In this document: piece after piece, positions 9,978 through 25,199 of the stretch | Numbering within the stretch: the first letter of the stretch is position 1 | Layout of the letters: every line of letters begins with the position of its first letter | Origin: Mastigias papua | Lineage: Eukaryota > Cnidaria > Scyphozoa > Rhizostomeae > Mastigiidae | Length of the DNA: 64,000 nt | Direction of reading: 5' to 3' | Assembly: GCA_964019165.1 (NCBI GenBank) | Contig: OZ025267.1 | Span: forward strand, 13,176,569 to 13,240,568 | Translations under genes and position numbers: made by a program | Notes under the pieces: generated by a model | Seen by the model: the letters and a program-made list of their open reading frames with translations, nothing else | Told to the model about the DNA's origin: nothing | The model's database searches: none

Positions 9978-12617
9978 TCATGCCAAGGGGTGTAATAAGC
10001 ATGGGTGACAGGAACTTTGTCCATTTATTAGAGAATATCTGTTTTAAGGGTGATTCAAAAAAGTACCTAACGATAGAAGGGTGAGTGTGCCACTTTTGTG
10101 ACAAACTGCTATGAAAAATATAGGGGTTGGGGTGCTAAACTACTCTTGTTACGTAGTACCAAATATTTAGTGTAACACTTGCTTTTTCATTTTTTGATGA
10201 ATATTTTCTACAAATACTGACATATAGACAGATTTTAAGACGTTATGGGGCTTGAGTCTTGTATTATCCCTGATGCTTGTTGAGTTTATATTTACATATT
10301 CATTATTTATGTCATTATTTATTCATTATTTAGCAAAAATTTTCAACAACCCCCAACTTTTGAAGTATCCATACGTCCCTACAAGCAACTAAAATATAGT
10401 AAGTGAGAAAGGCAACTTATATGATTTTCGGATGATGCGTTTACTGTGCTTTTTAGCCATCAACTGTTACAAATTTTTCACCTAGATAGTATAACTATTA
10501 CTGCATCATAGTAGTGATTCGAATGACAAATCCCAATGGGTGTACTCCCTACATCTCTATACGGAGAGGTTCATGTCAGGAATTTGTTGCTGACACCCAA
10601 ATATTGAGTCATAGTTTTAAGGAACCCCAAATATTGAGTCTCAAACTTTTGAGACCCTAAATATATAAAACATGTTTTGGACTGCCACTTTCATGACATA
10701 TCAAAATATAACAACTTCATATTTTCAATTCAATATCAACTTTCTTTTACAAATGCATTTGCATGTACCTGAAGATACATATCACCTAGAACTTTGAAGT
10801 AATTCCTTTCTAGGCTGAAGTGAACAATGTGCTTCATGTGTTTCAAATCATAAGTGATAGTTACTCCTTTGCAAAGTATCGATAGCATGTAACCAGGAAT
10901 GCAGAACTAACAGTAAGTGAAGGGGGCAAGAGGAACGAAAGGACACCGAATACTACAATCCCTATAAGAACCTATTTGGTTATGGAGGTCGTCATCTTTG
11001 TGTGCTACCCTGTTAGAGACTTGCACCCAGGGGACCTTTTAACATACAACCAAATGGGAAATTCCCCACCCGTTCCTTAAAGCTTCCCAATAGTTAAGTC
11101 ATTTTTTTAATTTATGGGGTCAAGAAGTAAAAGAAAAGACAACCCTTATAAATCAATCCTTCATCATTCGTAATCGTAGCATACAATCTTGACAGCAACT
11201 AAAAAGTGCCTAACCTTACATGTGATTCAAGCCGCTACACTTTTACCAGTACTTTTACATGACACGTAATCTTTACAATACCCAAGATTCCCCACTAGCA
11301 AGTGCCCTTTTGGTTAGAATTATTTCAAAGATACACTTTGAGTTTTCTCCTTATACTGCTTTTCTGTCAAATGTTTTACTTTCTATGTTTCATTACAGTC
11401 AGTAAATATCTGCGTGATGTTCTTATACTACAAAAAGGAAAGCTGTGAAATCCACGGAAAATTATACGCTGAATTTCCTACATGCCACTGGATGTAATGC
11501 CCCTGCCCATAAATTCCATATCAGAGTGAAAATTTCCTAACACCCACTGCTTACACCTATTTAGAAAGAGGTGTATTATTTGTGGTTGCCATTACTCTCA
11601 TTTTTCTCCATTCGATCTTCTGTTCTGTCTATGTAACAAGACAACATATTTCCCTCTTTTAAGGTCGAGGAGATCTCCACCCCTTCATCACTCCCATACT
11701 CTACCGTTTCTGCCTGTCAGCAATAGTCAGTACTCTCATCATGGGGATGTTGGTGAACAGTGAGAAAGCATTAGCGTCGCTAGCACAGAATTCTTTGATG
11801 CATTACCAGTAAAACGTCTTATTGCCAGCGAAGAATGCGTCCTATCTTGGATACAGTGGTGTCGTCCTAAAATGGTAAGAAAGGGGGCTGTTCATGAAGA
11901 AATCTTTGACCACACCCTTTATGAATGCAAATTTTCTTGGCCACGCCCTTTTCATAGCTGCCAATCCTCAGGGAATATGAATCCTACTGGCTAGTACTGT
12001 GAAAAAAATGCTATGACTGAGAGTACTCCTTTTGTAGTCATGCCTTGTCATGCGATATGTAGAAACGAGATGGATTCTTTAAAGGGGGGGCTGAGCCCCC
12101 CCTAAAATATCCAAAATTTTAAGAAGGGGGCTGAGCCCCCCTGAGCTCCCCCTCCACGACACCCCTGCTTGGATATGATATGAGACTTCTTTGGCACTCA
12201 GTTTTAGACGATATAGTGAAAGAATAAAGATGGATAGGCTGTCGGTAAGTTATATTTAGATATAAGTGGTCTTTCTAAGGATTCTGGTTTGTGTACTTTT
12301 AGCAGTTAACAGAATAATTGTGTCCTAGAATTGTTTCATGAGTGCAAACATGTGATCATAGAATTATCGAGATAGTTTTGTTCGTTGAGAAACGTTATGA
12401 ACATTGCAACTTCAAAGATAAAGCCACCAATAGAACCGTAATTTAATGGTACGTAATGGTTGCAATCATTGATTTCTCGATAGGCCTTCTGTAGGTAGAT
12501 GGCGCTGTACCAGATAATTTTGCAATAATTGACACCTGCCTTTGTTGCGTAGATCAAGTACAGCAACCTTATCCTCTCTCGAACTATGTTCTATACCTTT
12601 AAATTGTGCTTGTACTC
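9978..12617. other. no gene recognised
   Basis: AT-rich with no open frame of interest. A repeated phrase (CCCAAATATTGAGTC) occurs twice near 10600-10640. Two G-rich hairpins near 12083-12155 are listed separately. Confidence 0.55.
12083..12155. repeat. paired GGGGGCTGAGCCCCC hairpins
   Basis: Two near-identical perfect hairpins (G-run, CTGAG centre, C-run) are separated by an AT-rich spacer. They look like subterminal parts of a decayed repeat rather than a gene feature. Confidence 0.6.
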
Positions 12618-13040
12618 TTAGGTCCCGAACAAGCGGGGGGGGGGTAAAAATAAGCAGGGTGTTGAAAAATTCTCAAAATGAACCAAGAGGGGAGGCTGGA
12701 ATAAACAGAGGTGGTTGAAATCGATCTAAATTGGTACCAAGCTGTTTGTATACAAAAATCCGATGAAAACCTTGACAAACAATGGTCACATATTATTTGG
12801 TTATGACTACAGCATTCGTCAAGCAAAACTTTATTTATGCGAATTTTGTAATTATAACAAAGTACTAAGAGACTATTTGAGGAGGAGGAAATAGAGGAGG
12901 AAATTCAAACTCCCTAACTTAACTTTCTGCAGGCGTATCCCAAGAAACGTATTAATTTAATAAGTGGGGATCCTACTAACAGTGGGGCCGTCGGCTAATT
13001 CTTCCGAAAATAAGCGGAGGGACGCTTATTCGCGACCTTA
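12618..13040. mobile_element. MITE-like element, TIR about 18 bp
   Basis: Left end TTAGGTCCCGAACAAGCG (12618-12635) and the reverse complement of the right end TAAGGTCGCGAATAAGCG (13023-13040) match at 15 of 18 positions. AATAAGC motifs recur inside both ends. No coding capacity. The target duplication is unclear. Confidence 0.6.
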
Positions 13041-15140
13041 CAGTATGCAACTGGTATCCAGATTTACAAAGTGCTGATACTTTTGAAGGCTTTCAGTCTT
13101 CTGCTTTACAAATGAGGGAGGTTCAGTAAGAGTCGGCAGTTGAGCAAGCATTGGGCTTTTTGCACTCTGTAGACCATTAAGGCTTTAAGTCTAATACAGA
13201 AGACAAAAGTACTTCTACTGTTATTATTACTTTATTATTATCATCATTCTTCGGAATGTGGCTCCAGCGGCGAAGTCGAGGTCAGATCTATTCTGGAAAT
13301 TGAGTTTCAAGCATAAACGCCTATCACGTGATAGAAATGCTGAATCTATCTCGTGTGCAGACGTGGTATTTAGTGCCGGAATGAAACCTGGATCTTTCAA
13401 TTAAATAGCGGTATGTGACTGTGAAAACTATTTCCTATCAAGGTTGTGTATAAGTTCCGCTTTCTAACCATTTTTCAGAATCATGCAGTGCAATTTTCTT
13501 GCAACCATGCTTCATAAAGGTACATATGTATCCTGTGAGTTATTTGCAAAAGCCAACACTGTAGAATATTAAATGTCATATACTTGGACAAAGTAATGTG
13601 AAAAACTGAGGGCACATTTCTAACATGAGAATATGTAAATCATACCTGGGGCCGCGCGAACAAGGGGGACCGGGGAGTCATGGCCTCCACTTTTATCAGA
13701 CAAATTTTTCAGTTGGAAAGATATATGATGTTGAGTAGTTTTTTATCATGGAAGTTTTCTCGAAATTCTGGTGACATCTCATGATTGTCAAATTGCAATA
13801 TTGATTGTAGATGAATCATGTCTGTCAATGATGTGATGTCTCCGTACTATCTCTGTGAGTACAGAATGTACTAAGTCTACCATACTGAAAGACTGAAAAA
13901 TTCAAACAAGGCCTATATTTCAAAATCTAATATTTCATAGTTGCGTTTTTTACTAGACCTAATGATGAGCAAACAGGTAATACGAAGTGGTAAGCTTGTC
14001 AGAGAAGGATTCTAAATCAAATGTTCAAGTTTCATCTTATCCACGAACTTCAAAAGCCCCTGACGAAATTTCTTCATCCGATCATCCATTTCACACACCT
14101 GCCATATTCGGTTTCCCAAAGACTAAACTCAGTACTCGCAAGAGGTCATGTCAACGGTGGTGGTGTCAGAAAAGAACAGTGTTCGTCTGTACAGGGAGAC
14201 TTGTGTCGATGTGACATTCTTACTAGACTGGAATATTAGTCGGAATGGCAGTTTCCAACAATGCATATGAGGCTAGGCTGTATGCCCTTCCTCTAACGTT
14301 TTTTTCTTCAACATCTTTGTGTGATTTTATATTTTTCTTAGATTTCTGCCTAAGCACAATTTTAATCTGGGAGATAGATTTAAGCCATTCTAGAGGGTAA
14401 AATTTAAAAATTTTCTCTCACGTCGGACCCAACCATGGTGGTTCCTCCTATGTTACTCCCAGGGATTGTTTACTTCCGGGAATTATCCTTGATCCCTGTA
14501 AATCACCGTCATATTTGTTCATCATTCATACCTCTTATGATATAAACAAGGAGTAAACTTAAAAAAGATGCCTAATCGCGTATACTGATTTATATAGTCA
14601 TGTTAACCTTCTCGCCTGACTTGTGCAGGAAAGGCTAAGAATAGTGAGTTCTTCGACAACACAATAATTAACAAACGATCAATCAAATGTACATGAATGG
14701 GATAATTTCAATACACTTACTAACATTCAAATTATGGAGGCGGCCAACTTTAGTGCTGCTGTAAACGTCAGGTAAACGTCTTCTAAATTGTATCGCTGCT
14801 AGACTTTCGGCTGTTTTCTTTAACGCTCCCAGACGTTCTCTCTACACTAAACTTGGCACGCCGCTAGCTATTACGTTAATACCACTAATTAAAAATTGTC
14901 CAATCAAAGTTCTTAGCACAACATGAATTAGAAACAACCAATAAAAGACCAGAACAAATCCAATAGTCAACAAAACATAACCAATCAGCATAGCAACAGT
15001 TCATAGTTCACAGAAAACGCCCCCTTTGCGCCACAGTCACCCGTTGGAGACCATAGTCCCCCGCCGGAAAAATCCTGGTACCACAACTGAATGTCAATAC
15101 AGTCAGTTCATAAAGTTTCCTTGGCTACACTAAATACAAC
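13041..15140. other. no gene recognised
   Basis: AT-rich unique-looking sequence. Two overlapping 72-75-codon frames at 13987-14239 have no recognisable motif. Nothing else supportable. Confidence 0.5.
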
Positions 15141-15432
15141 TACATACATACATACATACATACATACATACATACATACATACATACATACATACATACA
15201 TACATACATACATACATACATACATACATACATACATACATACATACATACATACATACATACATACATACATACATACATACATACATACATACATACA
15301 TACATACATACATACATACATACATACATACATACATACATACATACATACATACATACATACATACATACATACATACATACATACATACATACATACA
15401 TACATACATACATACATACATACATACATACA
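15141..15432. repeat. (TACA)n microsatellite
   Basis: About 73 uninterrupted TACA units over 292 bp. Long open frames on both strands here (HTYI or CMYV polymers) are products of the repeat. Confidence 0.98.
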
Positions 15433-15618
15433 AAAAGAAGAAAGATAGATCAAAAAAAGATAGATCATTATGAACACTGGTGGAATTTGCCAATAATAAC
15501 AGCTTCGAAGGTTCCTCACAATAAGCCTGACTTAATCATGTGGAACAAATTAAAGAAAATATGTACTGTAATTGAGTTCAGCTGCTCATCAGACGTTAAC
15601 ATCTCTAATAAGATCCAA

Positions 15619-15740
<122 letters not shown>

Positions 15741-15777
15741 CAATAGCCTTTCCACTAAAAGTTTTTAAAAATTCATA

Positions 15778-15946
<169 letters not shown>

Positions 15947-15984
15947 CTTCACTGCAGCACGAAAAAGCGGTACCATGTTTTAAC

Positions 15985-16027
15985 CATACTGAAAAGCTTT
16001 TTTTCGTCCGACACTCGTCAGAGTATG
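15985..16027 (-). ncRNA. type I hammerhead ribozyme motif of the PLE
   Basis: On the minus strand, 5' to 3': stem I strand CATACT (16022-16027), core CTGACGA (16015-16021), short stem-loop II GTGTCGGAC (16006-16014, two end pairs), GAA of the second core strand, stem III of four A-U pairs closed by a 3-nt loop, then the cleavage-site C preceded by U, then AGTATG (15985-15990), which pairs perfectly with CATACT. All invariant core bases (CUGANGA, GAA, UH) are present. Small hammerheads are known in PLE 3'/pLTR regions, where they process element RNA. Position is about 126 nt after the ORF stop. Confidence 0.75.
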
Positions 16028-16152
16028 AAACGTCGGATAGCTACCGAAAGGTGAACCAAACTTTATAGCCAGATATGCGGGTACACGTGATATGATGAAT
16101 AATGTGTCCAGTTAGCCATATGATTGGCCACTTGGCACCTATTCACCATTGT

Positions 16153-17463
16153 TTACTTGAAGAGTCCAAGTGAGAAAATGAACTCTTTTTGTTTACACAC
16201 GACTGGGTTTTGAGTCTTTAAGTAAACTGATTCCAAAACACTTAAATGAAAGGACGATCTTGCTTGCCCAATGATCCGAAAATTATCGTCTGAATATGTT
16301 TTGGCGCATTCTGGTTTTTTAATGAGATGTTGTCCTATGGCCGAATCACTTTTCATTTTAGAATTAGAGGTATTACACATACGAGGTGGCTGTTCCCTTA
16401 TTGTAGTGTTTTTCTTCCTGATACTCGTGGGTATATGTAGTTTTATTCTGTCAGCTAGTCTCTGCGTAGTGCGTCCTACGTACCGAGCTTCACATCGGCA
16501 CGAAAATTCATAAACTACACAACTTTTTTGAGTGGTAGGAACGCTATCTTTTTTAGCAGATGGTAGCATGACCTTAGTATTGTAGACCACACGAGGTTTC
16601 ACAGCATAGAAACAGGATGTAATGGCTTTGTTAATTTGGTTTTCAAATCTTGATGAAACATTACCAATCCAGGGTAATTTTAGGTAAACTGGGCACTTCT
16701 CAGGACCACACGGTTTTTCCGCTGCAAAGTTGGCAAGGTTTTGCTTAATACAAGAAATAAGGACATCGTCTGGATATCCATTTTCAATGAGCAGTTGTTT
16801 TACTCTATCAAGCTCTGAGCCTAATTTAGTTTTGGAGCAAATCATTAGTGCCCTGTGAACTAAGGTTTTGATAAGACTAATTGTTCTTGATTTTGGGCTG
16901 AAGGAATTCCAACTGATGTATTGCCCTGTAAATGTTGGCTTCCTGTAAACGCTGGTGAGGAATCCAGTGCCCTCTTTTTCCACCAAAACATCTAGAAAGC
17001 TCAAGGAGTTGTTTTGCTCCTTCTCTACTGTGAAATTTAAAGCTGGATGCAGCAAGTTAAGTTTTTCATGAAAACAGTCACAATCCAGCTCGGAACTAAA
17101 GATGACGAAAGTATCGTCCACATATCTAAAGTAGACACCTGGTTTTACGGTATTATCAAAAAGTCTACTTTCATTAAAGCCCACGAAAATGTTTGCTAAA
17201 GCCGGCCCCAAGGGGCTGCCCATTGCCACTCCGTCTAATTGCTTATACATTTGGTTGTTAAAACTAAATTCCACTCCTCGCGTAGCAATTAGCATCAATT
17301 CTTTAAAGGTGTCCTCGGGGAATGGAGGGCAATCAAGGTGGCCTCGATACAAAGCATCAGCACAAATCCCTATGGTCTCATCTAATGGCACATTTGTGAA
17401 TAGACTGCTGATGTCAAAAGAGTATAGAAATGCCTTGGTAGGTTCTAGGTTGCAGTTTCTAGG
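16153..17463 (-). pseudogene. PLE reverse transcriptase + GIY-YIG nuclease, truncated
   Basis: An open frame of about 435 codons copies element RNA into DNA at a nicked target. Reading from the 5' side: FLYSFDISSLFTNVPL (RT motif with catalytic Asp), GVAMGSPLGPALANIF (fingers/palm), YFRYVDDTFVIF (YVDD active site), SLSFLDVLVEKE and VYRKPTFTGQYI, all characteristic of Penelope RTs. The nuclease follows: CVVYEFSC...ARYVGRT is the GIY-YIG pair, with the catalytic Arg in LADRIKLH and Glu in SVLESVYLK. The domain order is that of canonical endonuclease-plus PLEs. The N-terminal portion is missing: the preceding KWLAEILAPVL block lies in a different frame and the linker expected between it and the RT is absent, so this copy is broken although the main frame is clean. 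Confidence 0.85.
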
Positions 17464-17493
17464 ACCGGAGCCAAAATTTCTGCTAACCACTTG

Positions 17494-18468
<975 letters not shown>

Positions 18469-18492
18469 AAAAGTTCTCAAGCCCATGAAATC

Positions 18493-19955
<1,463 letters not shown>

Positions 19956-19959
19956 AGGG

Positions 19960-20160
19960 CCTATTCTTGTATCCCAATAGATGAAACAATCATCTAAGTA
20001 CCTCATCCATTCGTTTTGGGATTTTGTACTTGTATCTATACCAAAGTTTTCTTGAAATTTGTTGTAAAGTTTAATTCCCAGAAAGGCCATAGCTAACGTG
20101 GCATGCATAGGTCACTTTGATTTGATCAAAAGTAACTCGATATAGTAAGAACCCATTGGG
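19960..20160 (-). mobile_element. PLE reverse transcriptase fragment
   Basis: Minus-strand frame with THATLAMAFLGIKLYNKF-type spacing followed by WMRYLDDCFIYWD (YLDD active site), as in PLE RTs of the MGTKVAPTYA subtype. Its other parts are absent. It abuts the tail of the LINE at 18874-19955, so the LINE probably landed in it. Confidence 0.7.
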
Positions 20161-21632
20161 ATTAAATTGGAAGATACCAATGTAACATTAAATGACTCTA
20201 TTTGGTCTACAACTAAATTACACTAAACACAATAAACACCATCAGTGAAGCAATCTTCACATCACATTACAGCATGCTTTCTAAAGTAACACCAGTAATT
20301 TTCAAGGAAAAATTTTAATTTCATGCAACACTGTGGGATGTTAGAGCCCTCTTTGATTCGCAGCTGTCAATGCTGGCAAATACTATAGAAGCTCAAATCC
20401 TTACGTTTTGGTGCATCTAGATTCAATTTTCTGTACTTTTGGGAATTCATGCTCAAATGATTTCCCAGGGGGGTACTCATATATATCTAGGATAAGGGTG
20501 CTCAGGCTACATTTTTGAGTTTAGAATTTGAGCAAGAGTTATTTTTCTGGGTCAGCAAATTATACAGTTACTTTTGGGTTCATGAAATGCCGAATTATTT
20601 TGAGTCTGGAATGTGATAAAAGGTTAAGAAATAGAGAAATAACAATCAAGTTTTACCCTTCACTTAAAAGTTCTCAAATGCTCGATAACTACTCAATGAA
20701 TAATCAAAAACCGCCTAAACACTCCCTAAATCGCACTCCTATCAAAATCCAATCATACATCAACAACTAAGCAATAACAAATCCTTACATAGTCAAGCAA
20801 CCCCTATCAATCAATGGGAAATAATTCTGAACTCTCAAATTAGAATATATACCCTTGATTTGTATCTAATTCTTTCCAAAAAAACTTTGCACCCTTCTTT
20901 CTCTCACCATTTTACAATCGGATCCCTACACGTCATCTGAATCTAAATTAGTAATCTATCGTTCTAAAATCAACAAAACTAGTCGTGCAACAACAAAATG
21001 TCAAGCATTGTCTGTACTTATGTCCAAAAAGCAAAGTCACTAAATTTGGGGCAGTCCTGACCCCGACAGCAACTAAACAATAGTTCTAAACAATGCAATG
21101 ATAAATTTTAGCTTTTTTATATAAAGTATAGAAGCACATTTTTGACGTGGCAGAGCAAAGAAGTGATTTTGTTTCAAGTTCTAAAAGATAAAAAATTGCA
21201 CATGCCGACGCTGTGCGGACCGTTAAAAGTTTAAGAACGAATGGAGCGCCTTGGAGCAAAAGGATGCAATTATTAGAGCAGAAGTTATCATGACCACTTT
21301 GTGGTTCAGCATAATGTGCTTCTTGCAACGTCAGACCACCTCACGACACTCTTTAGTAATGTGGATATTTAATGTATACTGTTTTGGTGTCGACGCTTTG
21401 TAACAACCAAATATTTGGGATGGCGCAAGCCTACTGATATCATAAGACATACCGTTATCCACTGTTTTAGACAGAAGACTAATGTTTTCTAAAATATTGG
21501 AAGATGACTGTCCTTCTTTACCCCCCCCCCGTAATGTTGTAATGTATGCAACACCCCCCATCACCCCTCCACTGGTGTGTCTGCCACTAGTGAGGATACT
21601 CGAGGTTGTGGGCCTGAATCTCAAGGTTGCTC
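20161..21632. other. no gene recognised
   Basis: AT-rich; open frames on both strands are short and without motif. A C-tract occurs at 21522-21530. Confidence 0.5.
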
Positions 21633-21635
21633 TAA

Positions 21636-22567
21636 GGGAGTGGTCATAAAGTATCTGCTATATGGGGGTGGATGATATTTGGCTGGGCCATGAAAAATTC
21701 TAACATACCTTTCTGGTGCTACAAAAAACAGTCAGGCCCATCAAATGGGGCTATGGAAAATTTAATAAAGAATGTCATTTTCTTAGCAGATGCAGGCTAC
21801 AGTGCCACTACACTGTACAGACCTGTAGTATTTTCAAACCACTGCTCAACACTGCTCATTACAGTTGAGTCATTGCAATGCTGAACTTTTTATATACAAG
21901 AACAATTTTACATGAACACGAAATTCATAATTGACGCTCATCTTCATCCCCGCAACTGTAAAAAATCCCTTTTCATCATAGAAATAAGAGCATTACATGG
22001 AGATTTTATTTTCAAAGTTTCCAGTTCTACAATCAATATGTCTTGAGCAGTCATCTTTTGGTACCTATTTTTTATTTCATAGAAACTTTATTTAACAGTA
22101 TTCTATGGGCTTCAGTCCCATAGCTATGGGGTTGCATGGGGTGACAAATCCCACCCCTGGACAACAGGCTGCCAGCTGTTTGCTACCACTGGAAAGTTTT
22201 CTGCAGTCTTTCATTATTGCTTTGTAGTACGGACATATTTCCTGAAGTTTGGTTGGTCTCAGTTTCGGCATTTACGATGCAGTTCACTCTTCCCTTTTCC
22301 ACACATTTATCCATTTGATATTGACAATTGTAATGACATAATAGTCAGGAATATGTTCTCAGATTTTATGCCAAATGATTTACCAATGCAGTTCTGCCAC
22401 CCCTGAAACACAGGCCTGGATACGGGCTTGATGGGAACATGAAAAATATCCTGAGTTTGCTATTGGGCCACAAAAAGTAAACTGAAATCTAGGATGGGCC
22501 ATTAATTTATTTGGTAAATTTAAAAAATCACCTACCCCCACATAGCAGATACTTTATGACCGCTCCC
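21636..22567. mobile_element. 932-bp non-autonomous DNA transposon, 40+ bp TIRs, TAA duplication
   Basis: Left end GGGAGTGGTCATAAAGTATC and right end (reverse complement) GGGAGCGGTCATAAAGTATC continue to match into TGCTAT-TGGGGGT. TAA flanks both ends (21633-21635, 22568-22570). A 3-bp TAA duplication is typical of PIF/Harbinger-type elements. No transposase is encoded. Confidence 0.8.
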
Positions 22568-22739
22568 TAAGTTAATTTTTGAGATCTGCAGGTTTTGGGT
22601 TTTCAGAGGTTGGGAGGTCGGCGGTACCGCATTTTGTCAGACCCCATGCAATCATTCACTTGTACCCACGAAGCTTCCTGAAGTTGTTCAACTGCCTAAA
22701 ATAGTCTAGGCAATTTGGGTGATGTACGGTACCAGGCCG

Positions 22740-23060
22740 GTTTCGTTACAGCTGTCGCTATATGTCCTCACGGCTGTCCTCCATTACAAGTTATGATGTA
22801 CAACAACAACCTGACGTCATAAAGGCCCCGACATAAACGTAAAGTGTGTCTGTATTGAGAGTGTGGACAACATATTAGCTCATATGGCATTCCATATGCT
22901 TGCTTCGCAGTGGCCGACACTGCGCCATCATGGAGCGCGCCATTGGCAAATGAGTGCTTCCCGATAAGTTCCTAGTCTAGCTTGGAGCGACAGAAGTTAT
23001 GGCGTTGCCCTAAGGTGACGCAACTAAAACAAAGCAAGGCTTATATAATTTCTTATTTTG
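22740..23060 (+). promoter_or_regulatory. promoter-like region upstream of the candidate JADE first exon
   Basis: This stretch is richer in CpG than its surroundings. It holds a perfect palindromic cAMP-response element TGACGTCA (22812-22819), an inverted CCAAT box (ATTGG, 22942-22946) next to GCGCGC, and TATATAA at 23042-23048. The TATA copy is too close to the ATG at 23061 to be its TATA box, so it may be fortuitous. Confidence 0.35.
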
Positions 23061-23130
23061 ATGCTATTTGCCTTCATGGGAATGATTTCAAACCATATTC
23101 AGGGGAAGAAAGCTGGCAATGATTTCGACG
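23061..23130 (+). CDS. candidate first coding exon of the JADE gene
   Basis: An ATG at 23061 (second at 23076, third at 23082) opens a frame ending at GACG/GTATGT, a good donor, leaving one base. That is exactly the phase required by the first certain JADE exon at 41230. The peptide ends HIQGKKAGNDFD. The N-terminus of JADE proteins is poorly conserved, so homology cannot confirm it; the case rests on promoter-like sequence, ATG, donor and phase. Confidence 0.3.
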
Positions 23131-25195
23131 GTATGTTATATTTTTAAAATATACGTTCACTTTTGCGGACTGAATGTATGTGATCATCCTCGCATTTCAC
23201 TGGCTTCAACCATGAATGCCCAGGTGTGCTCAGCAGCGTTGTCATATATCTGACCTGAATTGATTCTTTATAGATTTTTCCTTGGAATCAAGTTCATATG
23301 TTTACTATGGTTTGATGCAAATGACATCGGCGAGGTTCTTTTCTGTAGTCCGTAAGGTAGCGAAGACATGCGAGATTGCAAGCCCTAGTTTAGGCCAGTG
23401 CAATAGAGCATGCAGGTAGATTTATAGCCACATAGGTATTAGAGGAAATTATGCCCGTATCTTTTTGCTGGATGCGCCAGCTCAAGGAGTAAGTTACTTT
23501 AGATGCCGATATGCTTCATTTCGTTCTTACTCTGTGCATTTTTTCCCACTGATTATCATATTTTGTGCTTGTCGGGCCTAAAAGAAGTTGCCTAGTTCCA
23601 GCTGGGTTAGAAAACGAGGTCCCAAAAAGTTCTACATACAAAGCATCTGCTACGCTTTGGTTAGATTTTGTGGGAGATTGATGGATAGTCGATTGAAACC
23701 TGTCCACTCTCTTAGGTGTCAATCTGCAATGACTCTGCTTTGTCATTTGGAAAATCTGAAAAGCATTGCTGGACTTAACTTCAGTTGGACTTACCTTTTG
23801 ATGAAAACTCGATACATTGAAGAATACAGATAATTTATTGTAGAGGTGGTCCATATTAAACATAGCATATTATTGGTCTTAGATTATCCATTGATTTAGC
23901 TGTTTATGATTGCTTCAGGGCAGAAAGATAAGGTGTGTTCATGCCGAAAAACAGATTACAGTCTGATTAGGCATGAATCTTTGGTCACTTCATATATCAG
24001 TTTAATATGGTCCAAGAAAGATTGTGTTAGTGCAGTAGTAAATTCTTTAGTGTTATCAGTATATATTCTAGAAAGTTCTGGAGCAGTTATGTAAGTTTGA
24101 GAATTGGCAATATAGAATTAAAGCAAGGGAAACAGAAAGAATGCATGTTTGTGGACTTGAATGTAGTATCATTTCAATTTGACACAAAAGTTATTGGAAC
24201 TCACAGAGCTTTAAGCCATGTAAAATCCACAGTTTCAATTAGTAGCAGTCCTTTTCATATTCATAAATAAAATTTGGCACAAATGACAATTAGAAATGCA
24301 AAAGATTTTGTGGGTGTGATCACACTGGTAAGATAGGCCTACTTCTATATATGCCCCCAGCATATCAGTAAACAACATGAAGAAAGTCAAACAAGCATTA
24401 AAGATGAAATCCACCAGACAAACATTTTCAAAAAGTAAAACAGCCAGTTTATAGAATTAACTTTAAGTACTTCTTCATGGTGCTTGTCTGTGGCATCAGA
24501 ACCATCCTCATAATCATCAGCAGAATCTTCTCTGAGAATCTTTACTATCAGACTCTTTTTGTGCTTCAAGGACTTCAGTCTTTTGCATCAGAAAACACAC
24601 AAGCTGTTAAAATGAGCAAATGCTCAGAAACATCCCATCTTGTCAACTTACTGAATTCATCATTAGGTCAATTCCATGAATATATGGACAGAACATGAAT
24701 GTTATAAAAATTTGTTTTCCTTAGTAAATCAATGAAATCTTTGCTCACCATTTCCTTCCATCTATGAATTGATAAAAAAATTTGCATATTACTCTTTTCA
24801 CTTCCATAAATTTTTGTATCTTCCTGAAATAACTATTTAGCTTCAAGAGGATATGGAAAAATGAAAATTTTATTTTGACCAATAAATATGAAAAGAAAGA
24901 CCTCTTATACAAAACATTCTGTGGATTGCAATTTCAGTGAATAGAGTATTAAAATGTTGACATTTTTGTAGGTTTTTAAAGTAAAAATTGGTAAGAATTT
25001 TTCCGGGCAAATCCACCTTTAGGTGATGTAGTTTCCATAATAATTTTGATGAATTTTCATTATTTCTACAGCAGAGATGAAGTGACTCATTCATTTCATT
25101 TCTAATTCTTAGACATTGTGACCCCTCAGATACTAAGATCTATTTTCCAAGTGACCATGTTGAAACTCATACATAAAATTTATAATATATACATG
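23131..25195. other. no gene recognised (possible JADE first intron)
   Basis: Overlapping frames exist on both strands at 23516-23863 (81-115 codons) but I see no motif in either. The remainder is AT-rich. Confidence 0.45.
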
Positions 25196-25199
25196 TTTT

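Noticed and set aside
23516..23863. 115-aa minus-strand frame as a gene
   Set aside because: Competing open frames on both strands, no recognisable motif and no splice or promoter support.
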